Shown one piece after another: positions 8,391 through 16,727 of a DNA stretch of 64,000 bases. The stretch is taken from contig NZ_CP089414.1 in NCBI RefSeq assembly GCF_022394535.1, forward strand, positions 4,092,001 through 4,156,000, in the 5' to 3' direction. A program made the translations under genes and the position numbers. Source of the DNA: Dyella terrae. Lineage in GTDB: Bacteria > Pseudomonadota > Gammaproteobacteria > Xanthomonadales > Rhodanobacteraceae. The notes under the pieces are model-generated. The model did not search any database, was not told the origin of the DNA, and saw only the letters and a program-made list of their open reading frames with translations. How positions within the stretch are numbered: the first letter of the stretch is position 1; each line of letters begins with the position of its first letter.

Positions 8391-10052
8391 ATGCAGGACG
8401 CACGAAACATCAAGGTCTATAGCTACTTACGCTTCAGTGATGCCCGGCAGGCAGCCGGCAGCAGCGCCGATCGACAAACCCAATACGCGGCCGCTTGGGC
8501 CATGCAGCGCCAACTTACGCTGGATCAATCGCTCTCCCTCCGGGATGAGGGGCTCAGTGCCTATCACCAGCGCCATGTGAAGCAAGGGGCGTTAGGGACC
8601 TTCCTCCAAGCCATCGATGACGGCCGTATCCACGCCGGGTCTGTCCTGGTCGTGGAGAGCCTCGATCGCCTGAGTCGCGCCGAACCCCTCCAGGCCCAGG
8701 CGCAGCTGGCCCAAATCATCAACGCAGGGATCACGGTGGTGACTGCCAGTGATGGCCGGGAGTACAACCGAGAGCGCCTCAAGGCCAATCCCATGGATTT
8801 GGTCTACAGCCTGCTGGTGATGATCCGCGCGCACGAAGAAAGCGACACCAAGAGCAAACGGGTCAAAGCAGCGATCCGCCGCCAGTGCGAGCAGTGGCTG
8901 GCCGGCACCTATCGGGGCCGTATCCGCCACGGGCAGGACCCTCAGTGGCTTCGGTGGGAAGACGGTGCATGGCACCTGATTCCGGAGCGGGTCGCGGCGG
9001 TGCAACAGGCCATCGAATGGTTTCGGGCCGGCCACGGCGCCACCACGATTGTCGATCGTCTCCAGGCGGTCGGCTTGTCCATTTCTCACCGTGGCTCGTC
9101 GGTATCGCATTTGTACAAGCTCTTTCGCCTGCCCGCCCTCCAGGGCGTCAAAACGCTGTCGATCGATGAGACCGCGTATGCGCTAACGGCGTACTACCCA
9201 CCGATCCTCCGCACCGAGGCCTTCGACGAACTTCAGGTACTCATCCGCCAACGCGGACGGCGCAAGGGCAAGGGGGATATCCCCGGCATGATCACCGGCA
9301 TGCGCCTCACCACCTGCGGGTACTGCGGATCAGCGATGGTGGCGCAGAACCTTATGCGTCGGAAGCGGGATGCACAGGGCCAGGTCCAAGACACGTATCG
9401 CCGTCTGGCCTGCAGCTCCGGTACCACACACCGTCGGTGTCCGGTCGGCGGCAGCACCAGCGTCGCGCCGATTGAGCGGGCGTTGCTCGACTTCTGTTCG
9501 GACCAAATGAATCTGCATGCCCTGGTCGACCCGGCCGCCGTCCATGAGCCGGCTCGGCAAAAGCTGGCTATCGCCAAAGCCCGCGCCGCGGACGTGGAAA
9601 CACAGTTGGGGCGCTTGACCGACGCTTTGTTGCACGACGAGGGGGCCGCTCCCGCCATCCTCGTGCGTAAGGTGCGCGAATTGGAAGACGCGCTGGAGCC
9701 GTTAAAGCGCGAGGTGGTTCAAGCAGAACACGAGCTGGCGACGGTATCCCGGAAAGCGCCAGTCGCCGCGGACGCCTGGCGTGCCGTGGTCACGCGCGTG
9801 AAGCAGCAGGAGGCTGACGCCCGTCTTCAGGCACGCCAGCTTATCGCCGATACCTTCGCCCGGCTGGTGGTGTATCACCGCGGGGTCGAGCCGAGCGACG
9901 GCGCCGACACGGCGCTCGACTTGGTGCTCGTCCCGCATGGCGGCCCCTCGCGGGTGCTACGCATCGACCGCAAGACCGGGGCATGGCTTGCTACGGAAGA
10001 CGCGATTGGAGCCCAACCACGCAGCACGGACAATGGTCGGCTATCCCAATAG
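8391..10052 (+). CDS. Large serine recombinase
   Basis: This 553-aa protein has the serine integrase/invertase catalytic domain: YLRFSDARQ with the candidate nucleophile Ser16, then VLVVESLDRLSR and a long E helix. A 'recombinase' DNA-binding domain follows (about 165-290), then a zinc-ribbon-like segment (CGYCGS ... CSSGTTHRRC) near 305-350 and a coiled coil (about 380-480). Such enzymes integrate or excise mobile DNA at att sites. It lies at the left border of the hairpin array, convergent with its minus-strand block, beside dispersed repeats. A role in moving array units is a hypothesis. Confidence 0.9.
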   Translation: MQDARNIKVYSYLRFSDARQAAGSSADRQTQYAAAWAMQRQLTLDQSLSLRDEGLSAYHQRHVKQGALGTFLQAIDDGRIHAGSVLVVESLDRLSRAEPLQAQAQLAQIINAGITVVTASDGREYNRERLKANPMDLVYSLLVMIRAHEESDTKSKRVKAAIRRQCEQWLAGTYRGRIRHGQDPQWLRWEDGAWHLIPERVAAVQQAIEWFRAGHGATTIVDRLQAVGLSISHRGSSVSHLYKLFRLPALQGVKTLSIDETAYALTAYYPPILRTEAFDELQVLIRQRGRRKGKGDIPGMITGMRLTTCGYCGSAMVAQNLMRRKRDAQGQVQDTYRRLACSSGTTHRRCPVGGSTSVAPIERALLDFCSDQMNLHALVDPAAVHEPARQKLAIAKARAADVETQLGRLTDALLHDEGAAPAILVRKVRELEDALEPLKREVVQAEHELATVSRKAPVAADAWRAVVTRVKQQEADARLQARQLIADTFARLVVYHRGVEPSDGADTALDLVLVPHGGPSRVLRIDRKTGAWLATEDAIGAQPRSTDNGRLSQ

Positions 10053-10067
10053 AGAAGAGCGCGCCTA

Positions 10068-10769
10068 GTGCATGGATTTGAGGCCTTTCGACTAGCGAGA
10101 AGCAAGGACCTACAAAGCATCTCGAAAGCCACAAGAGGCGAGATGGAAGCCGATGAGCTGCTCTCCGAAGCCTTCTTTCTCGCGATGGAGATCGCGGAAA
10201 AAACGCGCCATTCTCTCAACCTCAATTTGGCTTCCGATCAGGAGCTCCTTCTTCGGTGGCTCAATGCCAAATTTGTCCGTTTCGCCGACAAGACAATGCG
10301 GCACAGCGTCAAGCTGGACGAGGGATGGGACGATGATGGGGACGATTGGAGCAGAGGTACGAGGCTAGCCAATGCGCTAACGGCTCCGGCCACTTATGAC
10401 CCCCTCAATCATCAAGTGATGGTTGAAGATGATCAGCAACAGATGAGCGCAGTAGAAGCTAGCTATACCGAAGCTGCCGCCTACACGATCCTACTGATCG
10501 ACCGAAGCTGGGACTTTAAGAGGCTTGCGGATGATCTCCATCTTGGCCGAACAAAAACTCTCCGAGCCAGAGTCGCGCGCGCGGCTGACAAAGCGCTCTG
10601 GCAATCTTCCTTGTTCGACGGTATCGAGCGCATAGATCCCCAGTTCATGCCCACTCGCTCACGTGGCACCAAACGGGCTCTGACGGCCCTTCGCCATTGG
10701 TTCGCGCGGTGGAGGAGCTATCGAGCACCGGCCCCTCATCGGCCCAATCCAGCCCCACGAACACTGTGA
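10068..10769 (+). CDS. Unknown protein downstream of the serine recombinase
   Basis: This frame of up to 233 aa starts at GTG 10068 (an in-frame ATG at 10143 gives a shorter version) and lies 15 nt after the recombinase stop, so it is probably co-transcribed. The N-terminal half is helical and acidic (DELLSEAFFLAMEIAEKTR ... RFADKTMRHS). The C-terminal half has SWDFKRLADDLHLGRTKTL, which looks like a helix-turn-helix, followed by a basic Arg/Pro tail. The layout recalls a sigma-factor-like protein (regions 2 and 4), but I cannot assign a family. Confidence 0.6.
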   Translation: MHGFEAFRLARSKDLQSISKATRGEMEADELLSEAFFLAMEIAEKTRHSLNLNLASDQELLLRWLNAKFVRFADKTMRHSVKLDEGWDDDGDDWSRGTRLANALTAPATYDPLNHQVMVEDDQQQMSAVEASYTEAAAYTILLIDRSWDFKRLADDLHLGRTKTLRARVARAADKALWQSSLFDGIERIDPQFMPTRSRGTKRALTALRHWFARWRSYRAPAPHRPNPAPRTL

Positions 10770-10834
10770 AATCGTCATCCCGATGGGTGCGCATACCTCT
10801 CCGCGCATATCCCGCACGCTTCTAGCTGCGGAGC

Positions 10835-10858
10835 GTCCGCTTCGGGTCGGAAGCGGAC
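10835..10858 (-). repeat. Array hairpin H1
   Basis: Perfect 9-bp stem, GTCCGCTTC / GAAGCGGAC around GGGTCG. It lies 16 nt past the L1 stop and marks the left edge of the array. Confidence 0.9.
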
Positions 10859-10874
10859 CTGTTCGAGGTCACCC

Positions 10875-11633
10875 TTATTTCTTCGACAGCTCGTGAAAGA
10901 ATTCTAGTTGGACCTCAGAGATGTGTGGCGCCCCTTCCACATCTCGCCTGGTCCACACATCGCGCTCGTCCTCAATCGGGAAATAGGTCTCCATGGCGTG
11001 CGCCCAACACCCGCCCACGAATGCCGACCAAGCCCCCGCGATATTTCCTATGTCGTCGAGGATCTTCTCAAGGCTGGCCGACACATCGTCGGCAACCGCA
11101 AGCCGCTTGAGCAGAGCGTGATTGGCGACCAGATCGGCGACGTAGTACAGCGAGTTACCGCTGGTATCAGCAAGGATGATTTCCCATGCCTCATCGTCGC
11201 CGATTAGCTCCGGCGATGCTGCGATCTGATCCTTGTCGTAGTGGAAGCCAAATTCATTTCGGATGGTGCGAACCAGGCAATCGGCGCGGCCGAAATACTT
11301 CGCCATGACGGAGAGTGAGTCTGCCGCTTCGGCGCCGATCGTGTCGGCATCCCATGTCTGGCCCAACCTATTTGCATAAAACGCTCTGCCCAAAAATTCC
11401 CAGGCCTCGAGAAGCTTCCCGGCAAGGAGCCGAACAAGCGTCAGCGTTTGGGTGGCATGTATACGGAGCAGGAGCGCGTCGCCGTCCCCTCCCGATACCG
11501 CCGATGCCACAGCCAATTTTTGGAGAACCATGATTTCGTTGGCGATGTGGCCAATGCCAAGCAAAAACGTCCGCTCAACTTCCGGCATGGCGAGCAGGCG
11601 CTCTTTCCGGATAGGGACCTGATGAATTTTCAT
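10875..11633 (-). CDS. Array unit L1: hypothetical protein
   Basis: This 252-aa protein is largely helical with no signal peptide. Segments such as TLVRLLAGKLLEAWEFLGRAF and FHYDKDQIAASPEL suggest a cytosolic alpha-helical fold; FGFHYDK resembles HEPN-like or AbiV-like helical proteins, but not enough to assign. It is one of the larger array genes. Hairpin H1 lies 16 nt after its stop. Confidence 0.7.
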   Translation of the reverse strand: MKIHQVPIRKERLLAMPEVERTFLLGIGHIANEIMVLQKLAVASAVSGGDGDALLLRIHATQTLTLVRLLAGKLLEAWEFLGRAFYANRLGQTWDADTIGAEAADSLSVMAKYFGRADCLVRTIRNEFGFHYDKDQIAASPELIGDDEAWEIILADTSGNSLYYVADLVANHALLKRLAVADDVSASLEKILDDIGNIAGAWSAFVGGCWAHAMETYFPIEDERDVWTRRDVEGAPHISEVQLEFFHELSKK

Positions 11634-11795
11634 AGCTCAGCCAGGTTGGACGAGGAGGTCAGATCGGTGATCCAAGGACGGCTTCAATTTTCGTGCGGAT
11701 TACGGTGACGGCTGACCAGCGTTCAGGCACGGCCTGAACAACGCGCCGGTGTTGGTCGCCCTGCTGCTGTTGCCCAATCCGGGCCGTTCCCCAAG

Positions 11796-11819
11796 GTCCG
11801 CTGTGGGTCGGAAGCGGAC
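11796..11819 (-). repeat. Array hairpin H2
   Basis: Same 24-bp element with a 7-bp outer stem; 12 nt past the L2 stop. Confidence 0.88.
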
Positions 11820-11831
11820 AGTCCTCAAATC

Positions 11832-12020
11832 CTAGCTGGTACTTCGCGGCGTGAGCGATTGCGCTACTGCGTGCCAAAAAGCGTGCGCCTCGGCGTTGCC
11901 CTGACTCGAAGCCTGCTGCGCGTATCTCTCGGCGTAGAGATGTGCCTCCCTACCATGGCGCTCGCCAAGCTCGTGCGCCGCCCTCGAAACTTCGATGTAG
12001 TCGAGCTTCTCGTCGCTCAT
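11832..12020 (-). CDS. Array unit L2: small hypothetical protein
   Basis: This 62-aa soluble helical protein (DYIEVSRAAHELGERHGRE ... HAFWHAVAQSL) is preceded by AAGGAG. No family recognised. Hairpin H2 follows the stop by 12 nt. Confidence 0.65.
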   Translation of the reverse strand: MSDEKLDYIEVSRAAHELGERHGREAHLYAERYAQQASSQGNAEAHAFWHAVAQSLTPRSTS

Positions 12021-12040
12021 CCATGGCTCCTTGGCAAAAC

Positions 12041-12064
12041 GTCCGCTTCGGGTCGCAAGCGGAC
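12041..12064 (-). repeat. Array hairpin H3
   Basis: 8-bp stem around GGGTCG; 10 nt past the L3 stop. Confidence 0.88.
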
Positions 12065-12074
12065 ATATTCTCAG

Positions 12075-12299
12075 CTACTTATTTCGCTTCCGCGATCGGC
12101 GCTTTTTCCAGCTGCGTTGCTGGTCGTCGTCGGGTGTCGAAGCGCTCGCATTCCGACCATCTTTCAGCCTCATCCTGGCCAAATGAATGATCACGATGGC
12201 ACCGGCAACTGCGACAACTGCGTAATCAACCCAGTCCCACTTGTACCAACCAGAGCCTACAAAAGCCGCGAACATCAAGCGTGATTCATCCCCAAACAT
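12075..12299 (-). CDS. Array unit L3: small membrane protein
   Basis: This 74-aa protein has one or two hydrophobic segments (LMFAAFVGSGWY; VDYAVVAVAGAIVIIHLARM) and a strongly basic tail (SWKKRRSRKRNK), fitting an inner-membrane protein with a cytosolic C-terminus. Function unknown. Hairpin H3 lies 10 nt after the stop. Confidence 0.65.
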   Translation of the reverse strand: MFGDESRLMFAAFVGSGWYKWDWVDYAVVAVAGAIVIIHLARMRLKDGRNASASTPDDDQQRSWKKRRSRKRNK

Positions 12300-12334
12300 C
12301 GATCCCGCCCCCTCGGCAATCCATATAGGTAGCT

Positions 12335-12358
12335 GTCCGCTTCGGGTCGGAAGCGGAC
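12335..12358 (-). repeat. Array hairpin H4
   Basis: Perfect 9-bp stem that extends outward as CTGTCC / GGACAG; 3 nt past the L4 stop. Confidence 0.9.
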
Positions 12359-12361
12359 AGT

Positions 12362-12739
12362 TTACTCAGCCGTACACACCAGGGCCGTATTAGCGCAGAG
12401 TCTGGCGCAAAGGAACGCAGACGCCCGGCGCCGCGGCTGCGAATCCGCCTCCGGCTCGACTTCGGCGGCTAGATTGCCCAGAGAGCTCGGCAAGGAACTC
12501 AGCCCGACCATTTCGCACAGAAAGTCGAAGGAGTAATAGCCGTCATCCTCGGCATCGGCAGGAGGGCCTTGTAAGGCGAACTCCAAGCCTTCTGCGCTCG
12601 CTATGAACCCTGGAACCTCGTCAAACCGATCGGTCTCCACCAGCGTTAGGGGCGCCAGGAAGATATTCAGTTCTTCGGCAACAGCGTCCAGCGTCCGATC
12701 CGCAGCGATAATGACTGCACCCCAGTAGCGCTTTGTCAT
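12362..12739 (-). CDS. Array unit L4: hypothetical protein
   Basis: This 125-aa soluble acidic protein begins MTKRYWGAVIIAADRTLDAV and has a Cys-containing C-terminus. The start is supported by GGGGGAGAGG. The size and acidity would suit an immunity-type protein, but no family is recognised. Hairpin H4 follows at 3 nt. Confidence 0.65.
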   Translation of the reverse strand: MTKRYWGAVIIAADRTLDAVAEELNIFLAPLTLVETDRFDEVPGFIASAEGLEFALQGPPADAEDDGYYSFDFLCEMVGLSSLPSSLGNLAAEVEPEADSQPRRRASAFLCARLCANTALVCTAE

Positions 12740-12773
12740 CCTCTCCCCCTGAGAGCCTGGTCCATTCCGTTAG

Positions 12774-12797
12774 GTCCGCAATGGGTCGAAAGCGGAC
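12774..12797 (-). repeat. Array hairpin H5
   Basis: 6-bp inner stem, flanked by TTAG and CTTA so that the outer bases pair too; 1 nt past the L5 stop. Confidence 0.88.
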
Positions 12798-12798
12798 C

Positions 12799-13299
12799 TT
12801 ACGTTAGTCCCGTGCAACCATCTTCGGCCTTCACATTCTCAGAACTGCCAACGAAACGTTGCTCAGCCAAAAGTACGATGACCTGGAGCCCCCAAGTGGA
12901 GAATATCGGGAGCTCTTTGTCTTCCTCAGTCTGTGGACGAATCGGCAGGAAGCCCGCTTGAACGCGACTGTTTCTAGGATACTGCGCTCCACGGAAGATC
13001 CATGGAGCGACTTGGTCATCCTCATTCGCCCGCCATCCTCGAATCAGTCCGCCGCATAGGCGAATAGTGTTGAGGTGTACTTGGCCTTGAGCAATGCAAG
13101 CTGAGCCGCGTATCGCCTCGGCAGAAGGGATCAACGCTCCGTGCCAATTCAGCAGGCCGGCAAGAAAGCCGGTTCTAGAGCGCGGCTTCAATTCGACGAT
13201 CCGACCGCATGCAAAAGAGCCGTCGGATAGCGGGATGTCCCAGAAGTGCCCTGCACGCAACTGACGAGTTGAGGTGGGTAAAAAAGGGTAGCTATCCAT
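12799..13299 (-). CDS. Array unit L5: Imm26-like immunity protein
   Basis: This 166-aa protein contains RAGHFWDIPLSDGSFACGR, a close match in layout to the Imm26 family, in which a glycine-rich start like 'GDIFxIPLxDGxYAxGRV' opens a small beta barrel. Imm26 proteins neutralise polymorphic toxin domains. No toxin gene is adjacent. The start at 13299 is chosen because AAGGAATGAA precedes it; the frame runs open to 13359. The same leader AAGGAATGAAATGGA is found before L13. An IS1182-type element has split hairpin H6 just upstream. Confidence 0.7.
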   Translation of the reverse strand: MDSYPFLPTSTRQLRAGHFWDIPLSDGSFACGRIVELKPRSRTGFLAGLLNWHGALIPSAEAIRGSACIAQGQVHLNTIRLCGGLIRGWRANEDDQVAPWIFRGAQYPRNSRVQAGFLPIRPQTEEDKELPIFSTWGLQVIVLLAEQRFVGSSENVKAEDGCTGLT

Positions 13300-13327
13300 T
13301 TCATTCCTTGAAGACCCTGTAACTGAT

Positions 13328-13341
13328 GACTGCTTTGGGTC
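13328..13341 (-). repeat. Array hairpin H6, left fragment
   Basis: Left half (TGCTTTGGGTC) of the hairpin that ended unit L6. The other half is at 14937-14950. The IS between them is flanked by a direct GGTC. Confidence 0.85.
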
Positions 13342-14936
13342 CAGCCTGTGTGAAAACACCCCGTAAGCGAACGCACCGATCCTAACGTCAAACCAAGCCG
13401 GAGTGTCGCATGAAGCGATTCGTCGAAGGGGTGGATCGAACGCAGAGCGTGCTGTTCCCCGAACGGCTGGACGACTACATCGACGAGGACAATCCCGTTC
13501 GCGTCGTTGACGTCTTTGTGGATGAGCTGGATCTCGGCGAGCTGGGTTTTGAAGGGGTCACGCCAGCCGTCACCGGCCGCCCCGGCTATCACCCGGCGAC
13601 GCTGCTCAAGATCTATATCTACGGCTATCTCAACCGCGTCCCGTCCAGCCGCCGACTGGAGCGTGAGGCCCAGCGCAACCTGGAACTGATCTGGCTGACC
13701 GGCCGCTGTGCGCCCGACTTCAAGACCATCGCCGACTTTCGCAAGGACAACGGTCCGGCCATCCGCCGCGTATGCAGCCAGTTCGTGCTGTTATGTCGCC
13801 GGATGAAGCTGTTCACCGAGGCCGTGGTCGCGATCGACGGCAGCAAGTTCAAGGCGGTGAATGGACGGGACCGCAATCTCTCCGAGGCCAAGCTCAAGGC
13901 ACGCCAGGCGCAACTGGACACCAGTGTGGCGCGCTATCTGGCGGAACTGGATCGTGCCGATCGCGAGCATGGCCGGCTACCGGAAGCACGCGTCGCGCAC
14001 CTCACGCAAAAGCTTGCTACGGTGCGTGAGCAGATGCAGCGGCTCGGCGCCTTGGGTGAGCGCATGCGCCAAACACCCGATCAACAACTCTCTCTGACCG
14101 ATCCCGATGCGCGCTCGATGGCCACGCACGGTCGTGGCTCAGGCGTCGTCGGCTACAACGTGCAGGTCGCTGTCGATACAACACACCATCTGATCGTGGC
14201 GCACGAGGTCACCAACGAAGGCCACGACCGCGATCAGCTGGCCACCATGGCCGGGCAGGCACGCGACGCGATGGGACAGGATGCCCTCACCGCGCTGGCC
14301 GATCGGGGCTACTACAAGGGCGAGGAAATCCTTGCTTGCGAACAAGCAGGCATCACGCCACTCGTACCCCAAACCCAAACGTCCTCCAGCGCCGCCGCCG
14401 GTCGATTTACTAAGCAGGACTTCCGCTACCACGCCGACATCGATAGCTATCGCTGTCCCGCCGACAACGTGGCTACGCCTCGTATGAGCACGGTCGAGAA
14501 CGGCAAGAAGATCCACGTCTACTGGCCGTCGGCATGTCCGACCTGCCCGCTGCGTGCCAAATGCACCACCAGTCGTTATCGACGTCTTCGACGGTGGGAA
14601 CACGAAGCCGTGCTGGACACGATGCAGCGGCGGCTGGACGAACACCCCGACGCGATGCGCGTACGACGACAGACCGTCGAACACACCTTCGGCACCCTCA
14701 AGGCGTGGATGGGCTACACCCACTTCCTCACGCGAACATTGCCGCGTGTGGCAACGGAAATGAGTTTGCAGGTGCTGGCCTACAACATGAAGCGGTTGAT
14801 GAAGATCATCGGCGTGAGGCCGTTGATGCAGGCCATCATGACCTGATCATGTTTCTTACGTTCGTTGCTTTGCTCGTGCAATGAACGGAGTCACGCCCTT
14901 ACCAACAACTTCCGTTTTGCATTTTCACACGGCCTC
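13342..14936 (+). mobile_element. IS1182-family insertion sequence, copy 1
   Basis: A 1595-bp element with ends CAGCCTGTGTGAAAAC and, inverted, GAGGCCGTGTGAAAAC. A direct GGTC lies at both sides, so the target duplication is 4 bp and the target is the loop of an array hairpin. It carries one transposase gene. Copy 2 at 23713 sits at the same base of another hairpin. Confidence 0.88.
13410..14846 (+). CDS. IS1182 family transposase
   Basis: This 478-aa DDE transposase begins MKRFVEGVDRTQSVLFPERL and shows the DUF772-type N-terminal domain (GRPGYHPATLLKIYIYGYLN), a catalytic stretch (VVAIDGSKFKAVNGRDRN) and a C-terminal part with CPTCPLRAKC and RRQTVEHTFGTLKAWMG holding the Glu. The frame is intact. 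It differs from the copy at 23781 at scattered residues, so the two are separate insertions. Confidence 0.95.
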   Translation: MKRFVEGVDRTQSVLFPERLDDYIDEDNPVRVVDVFVDELDLGELGFEGVTPAVTGRPGYHPATLLKIYIYGYLNRVPSSRRLEREAQRNLELIWLTGRCAPDFKTIADFRKDNGPAIRRVCSQFVLLCRRMKLFTEAVVAIDGSKFKAVNGRDRNLSEAKLKARQAQLDTSVARYLAELDRADREHGRLPEARVAHLTQKLATVREQMQRLGALGERMRQTPDQQLSLTDPDARSMATHGRGSGVVGYNVQVAVDTTHHLIVAHEVTNEGHDRDQLATMAGQARDAMGQDALTALADRGYYKGEEILACEQAGITPLVPQTQTSSSAAAGRFTKQDFRYHADIDSYRCPADNVATPRMSTVENGKKIHVYWPSACPTCPLRAKCTTSRYRRLRRWEHEAVLDTMQRRLDEHPDAMRVRRQTVEHTFGTLKAWMGYTHFLTRTLPRVATEMSLQVLAYNMKRLMKIIGVRPLMQAIMT

Positions 14937-14950
14937 GGTCGAAAGCAGAC
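14937..14950 (-). repeat. Array hairpin H6, right fragment
   Basis: Right half GGTCGAAAGCAGAC, 18 nt past the L6 stop; partner of 13328-13341. Confidence 0.85.
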
Positions 14951-14968
14951 ATTGTGCGCGCTCCAATC

Positions 14969-15468
14969 TCACCTGACGAGTTTCCCGGTGCCTGGATCAA
15001 ACGCCACCTTCTTGCCATCTTCGCGCTCAATCACCAAGTGCCCTACAGCATCCAGATAGACGGCTTTCTCCCACTCGTAGTGCGATACCGTCTCAGATAG
15101 CTGACCCCTGCTTTGGTAAAGATCACCAAGGGCAATGGATTTCACCATCCCCTCGGATCCATAGATGCGAAGGACATCCACATCCATGTTCGTGTCTTTC
15201 GGGATCAGGTTGAGCCCTGGGTAGCCGATGATGATGCGGCTGCCATCATCAGTAACTAGTAGCCATTGATACCAGCCCGCGACCTTCCATAAGAGGGGCA
15301 TCTCACCTCGACGACTGAGCGTAGTTTCTCGCGTGACGGGGTCAGATGTGGCGCAGTACTCACCTGACGGAGAGCACGCAGTGACTTTGGCAGGGGTGGT
15401 AGCGGCGAATCCGCGCGCGAGTAGCCTGCCAAGCACAGCACCATGATGCAAAAGAGCAACCTACCCAT
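14969..15468 (-). pseudogene. Array unit L6: secreted protein, frameshifted
   Basis: A signal peptide (MGRLLFCIMVLCLAGYSRA) starts at 15468 in one frame, while the mature part (KVTACSPSGEYCATSDP ... DDGSRIIIGYPGLNLIP ... VAFDPGTGKLV) is in another. The shift lies in the CGCGCG stretch near 15416-15421; two bases fewer would join them. The 160-aa frame ending at 14969 could start further inside at 15451 but then lacks a signal. Either a recent frameshift or a sequence error. No family recognised. Confidence 0.6.
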
Positions 15469-15489
15469 GAACCCTCCCATATCAAAAAG

Positions 15490-15513
15490 GTCCGCTTCGG
15501 GTCGACAGCGGAC
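15490..15513 (-). repeat. Array hairpin H7
   Basis: 7-bp stem around GGGTCG; 13 nt past the L7 stop. Confidence 0.88.
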
Positions 15514-15526
15514 GCTTCGCTACCTG

Positions 15527-15751
15527 CTAATTGGCCTTGACCACGATCAGGTCGACATCATCACCTAAACCCGTGAGCCTGTCGGCCAGATGCACATGGC
15601 CGAAGCCTTGGCTCTCCATCTCATCCGCCAGTTCGGCGAGCACCTTGGCGATGGCCCTGAGTTCAGCCGGATTGGTCAGGATGCTAGCTTCCGAGAGACG
15701 CATCGGCTTCTCCTGCGCTCCGTTACCTTCCTCGTATCCAAAAAGCTTCAT
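15527..15751 (-). CDS. Array unit L7: small hypothetical protein
   Basis: This 74-aa soluble protein (MKLFGYEEGN ... LTNPAELRAIAKVLAELADEM ... DDVDLIVVKAN) has a central helix and a C-terminal strand. The start at 15751 follows GAGGCAAGC; the frame runs open further upstream through hairpin H8. Proteins of this look occur as small cytosolic hypotheticals; no function assigned. Confidence 0.65.
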   Translation of the reverse strand: MKLFGYEEGNGAQEKPMRLSEASILTNPAELRAIAKVLAELADEMESQGFGHVHLADRLTGLGDDVDLIVVKAN

Positions 15752-15780
15752 GCTTGCCTCGATCCGGTTTTTTTGAAACT

Positions 15781-15804
15781 TTTCGCTTTGGGTCGGAAGC
15801 CGGC
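15781..15804 (-). repeat. Array hairpin H8, degenerate
   Basis: The centre CTTTGGGTCGGAAG is kept but the outer arms are worn (TTTC / CGGC). 8 nt past the L8 stop. Confidence 0.7.
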
Positions 15805-15812
15805 ATTCCTGC

Positions 15813-16022
15813 TCACGCTTTTGGCCGCGAAACGTGAGTAACGAACCCGGCCACGGCAACTAACCAACCAAGCACCATTACTGCGTATCCCAGCCCGTGC
15901 CACCAAATGACGCCGAGAGCGAAGCCAGCTGCCGCAATGGCTAGGCCAGCAATACCAACCCGCACGCCAAGGAAACGCTTGTCCGTGAAGATGATCTTCA
16001 AATCGAGATCGCTGTCGACCAT
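15813..16022 (-). CDS. Array unit L8: small membrane protein
   Basis: This 69-aa protein has a polar start (VDSDLDLKIIFTDKRFLG) and two membrane helices (about 20-40 and 43-63). The start ATG 16022 follows GGGGGGACTT. Function unknown. Hairpin H8 is 8 nt past the stop. Confidence 0.65.
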   Translation of the reverse strand: MVDSDLDLKIIFTDKRFLGVRVGIAGLAIAAAGFALGVIWWHGLGYAVMVLGWLVAVAGFVTHVSRPKA

Positions 16023-16081
16023 CAAGTCCCCCCAATTTCCCCTGCTCGCCCCGAGAGGCTAGTTGCTCTGCGTCGCGTAAT

Positions 16082-16105
16082 GTCCACTACGGGTCGAAAG
16101 CGGAC
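16082..16105 (-). repeat. Array hairpin H9
   Basis: One base change in the left arm (GTCCAC); centre GGGTCG kept; 28 nt past the L9 stop. Confidence 0.85.
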
Positions 16106-16133
16106 GCCCAGCTTCGACTGACCCCACTGAAGT

Positions 16134-16613
16134 TCAGGGCGCGGCGATGCTCTTGTTAAACAAGATCTCGGCGACCTTTATGGCCTTCTCTTTATCAGCA
16201 ACTATCAACATGACGGTGCCTTGGCTAAAGGGGCCATACAGGCCAGCGTGAGCCACGTAGCGCCCGCCTTTCACAAACGCCAGCTCGCGGCCCTGGGATC
16301 GAGCTGAGAGATCGTTGAGCGCATTCGTCCTTACGGGATCAATGTGCAGTCGCAGCGCGTAGTCATCGGCCAGCTTGTTATGTCCCAAATCGATGGAAAC
16401 AATCTCTAGAGAGCTCAGACCACTCGCCTTATCGATGCAGAGGCGACTTTGATCTGCCGGGTCCGGCGATCTACTGGCGATCCACACCATATTGCTTGTC
16501 TTTGTCTGTGCGTCGCAGACAACCCGAATATCAAAGTTTGTGTCCGATGCGGGACTCGTCGATGCACTGCTAACTCCTGCTAGCAACAGCCCAAACGCGC
16601 TCACCAGATTCAT
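16134..16613 (-). CDS. Array unit L9: secreted hypothetical protein
   Basis: This 159-aa protein starts with a signal peptide (MNLVSAFGLLLAGVSSASTS) after GGGG; a longer frame begins at 16646. The mature part has two Cys (VVCDAQ, RLCIDK) that could form a disulphide, and beta-rich segments. Likely periplasmic; no family recognised. Confidence 0.68.
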   Translation of the reverse strand: MNLVSAFGLLLAGVSSASTSPASDTNFDIRVVCDAQTKTSNMVWIASRSPDPADQSRLCIDKASGLSSLEIVSIDLGHNKLADDYALRLHIDPVRTNALNDLSARSQGRELAFVKGGRYVAHAGLYGPFSQGTVMLIVADKEKAIKVAEILFNKSIAAP

Positions 16614-16687
16614 CGTCAGCCCCTTCGTCCATGCAAGTTTGAGCAATCATCGAATCGCGAAAGCTCCCTTAGGTTGACACAGCCAAT

Positions 16688-16711
16688 GTCCGCTATGGGT
16701 CGGGAGCGGAC
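16688..16711 (-). repeat. Array hairpin H10
   Basis: 7-bp stem around GGGTCG; 16 nt past the L10 stop. Confidence 0.88.
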
Positions 16712-16727
16712 TTTACCTAACTCCAAT

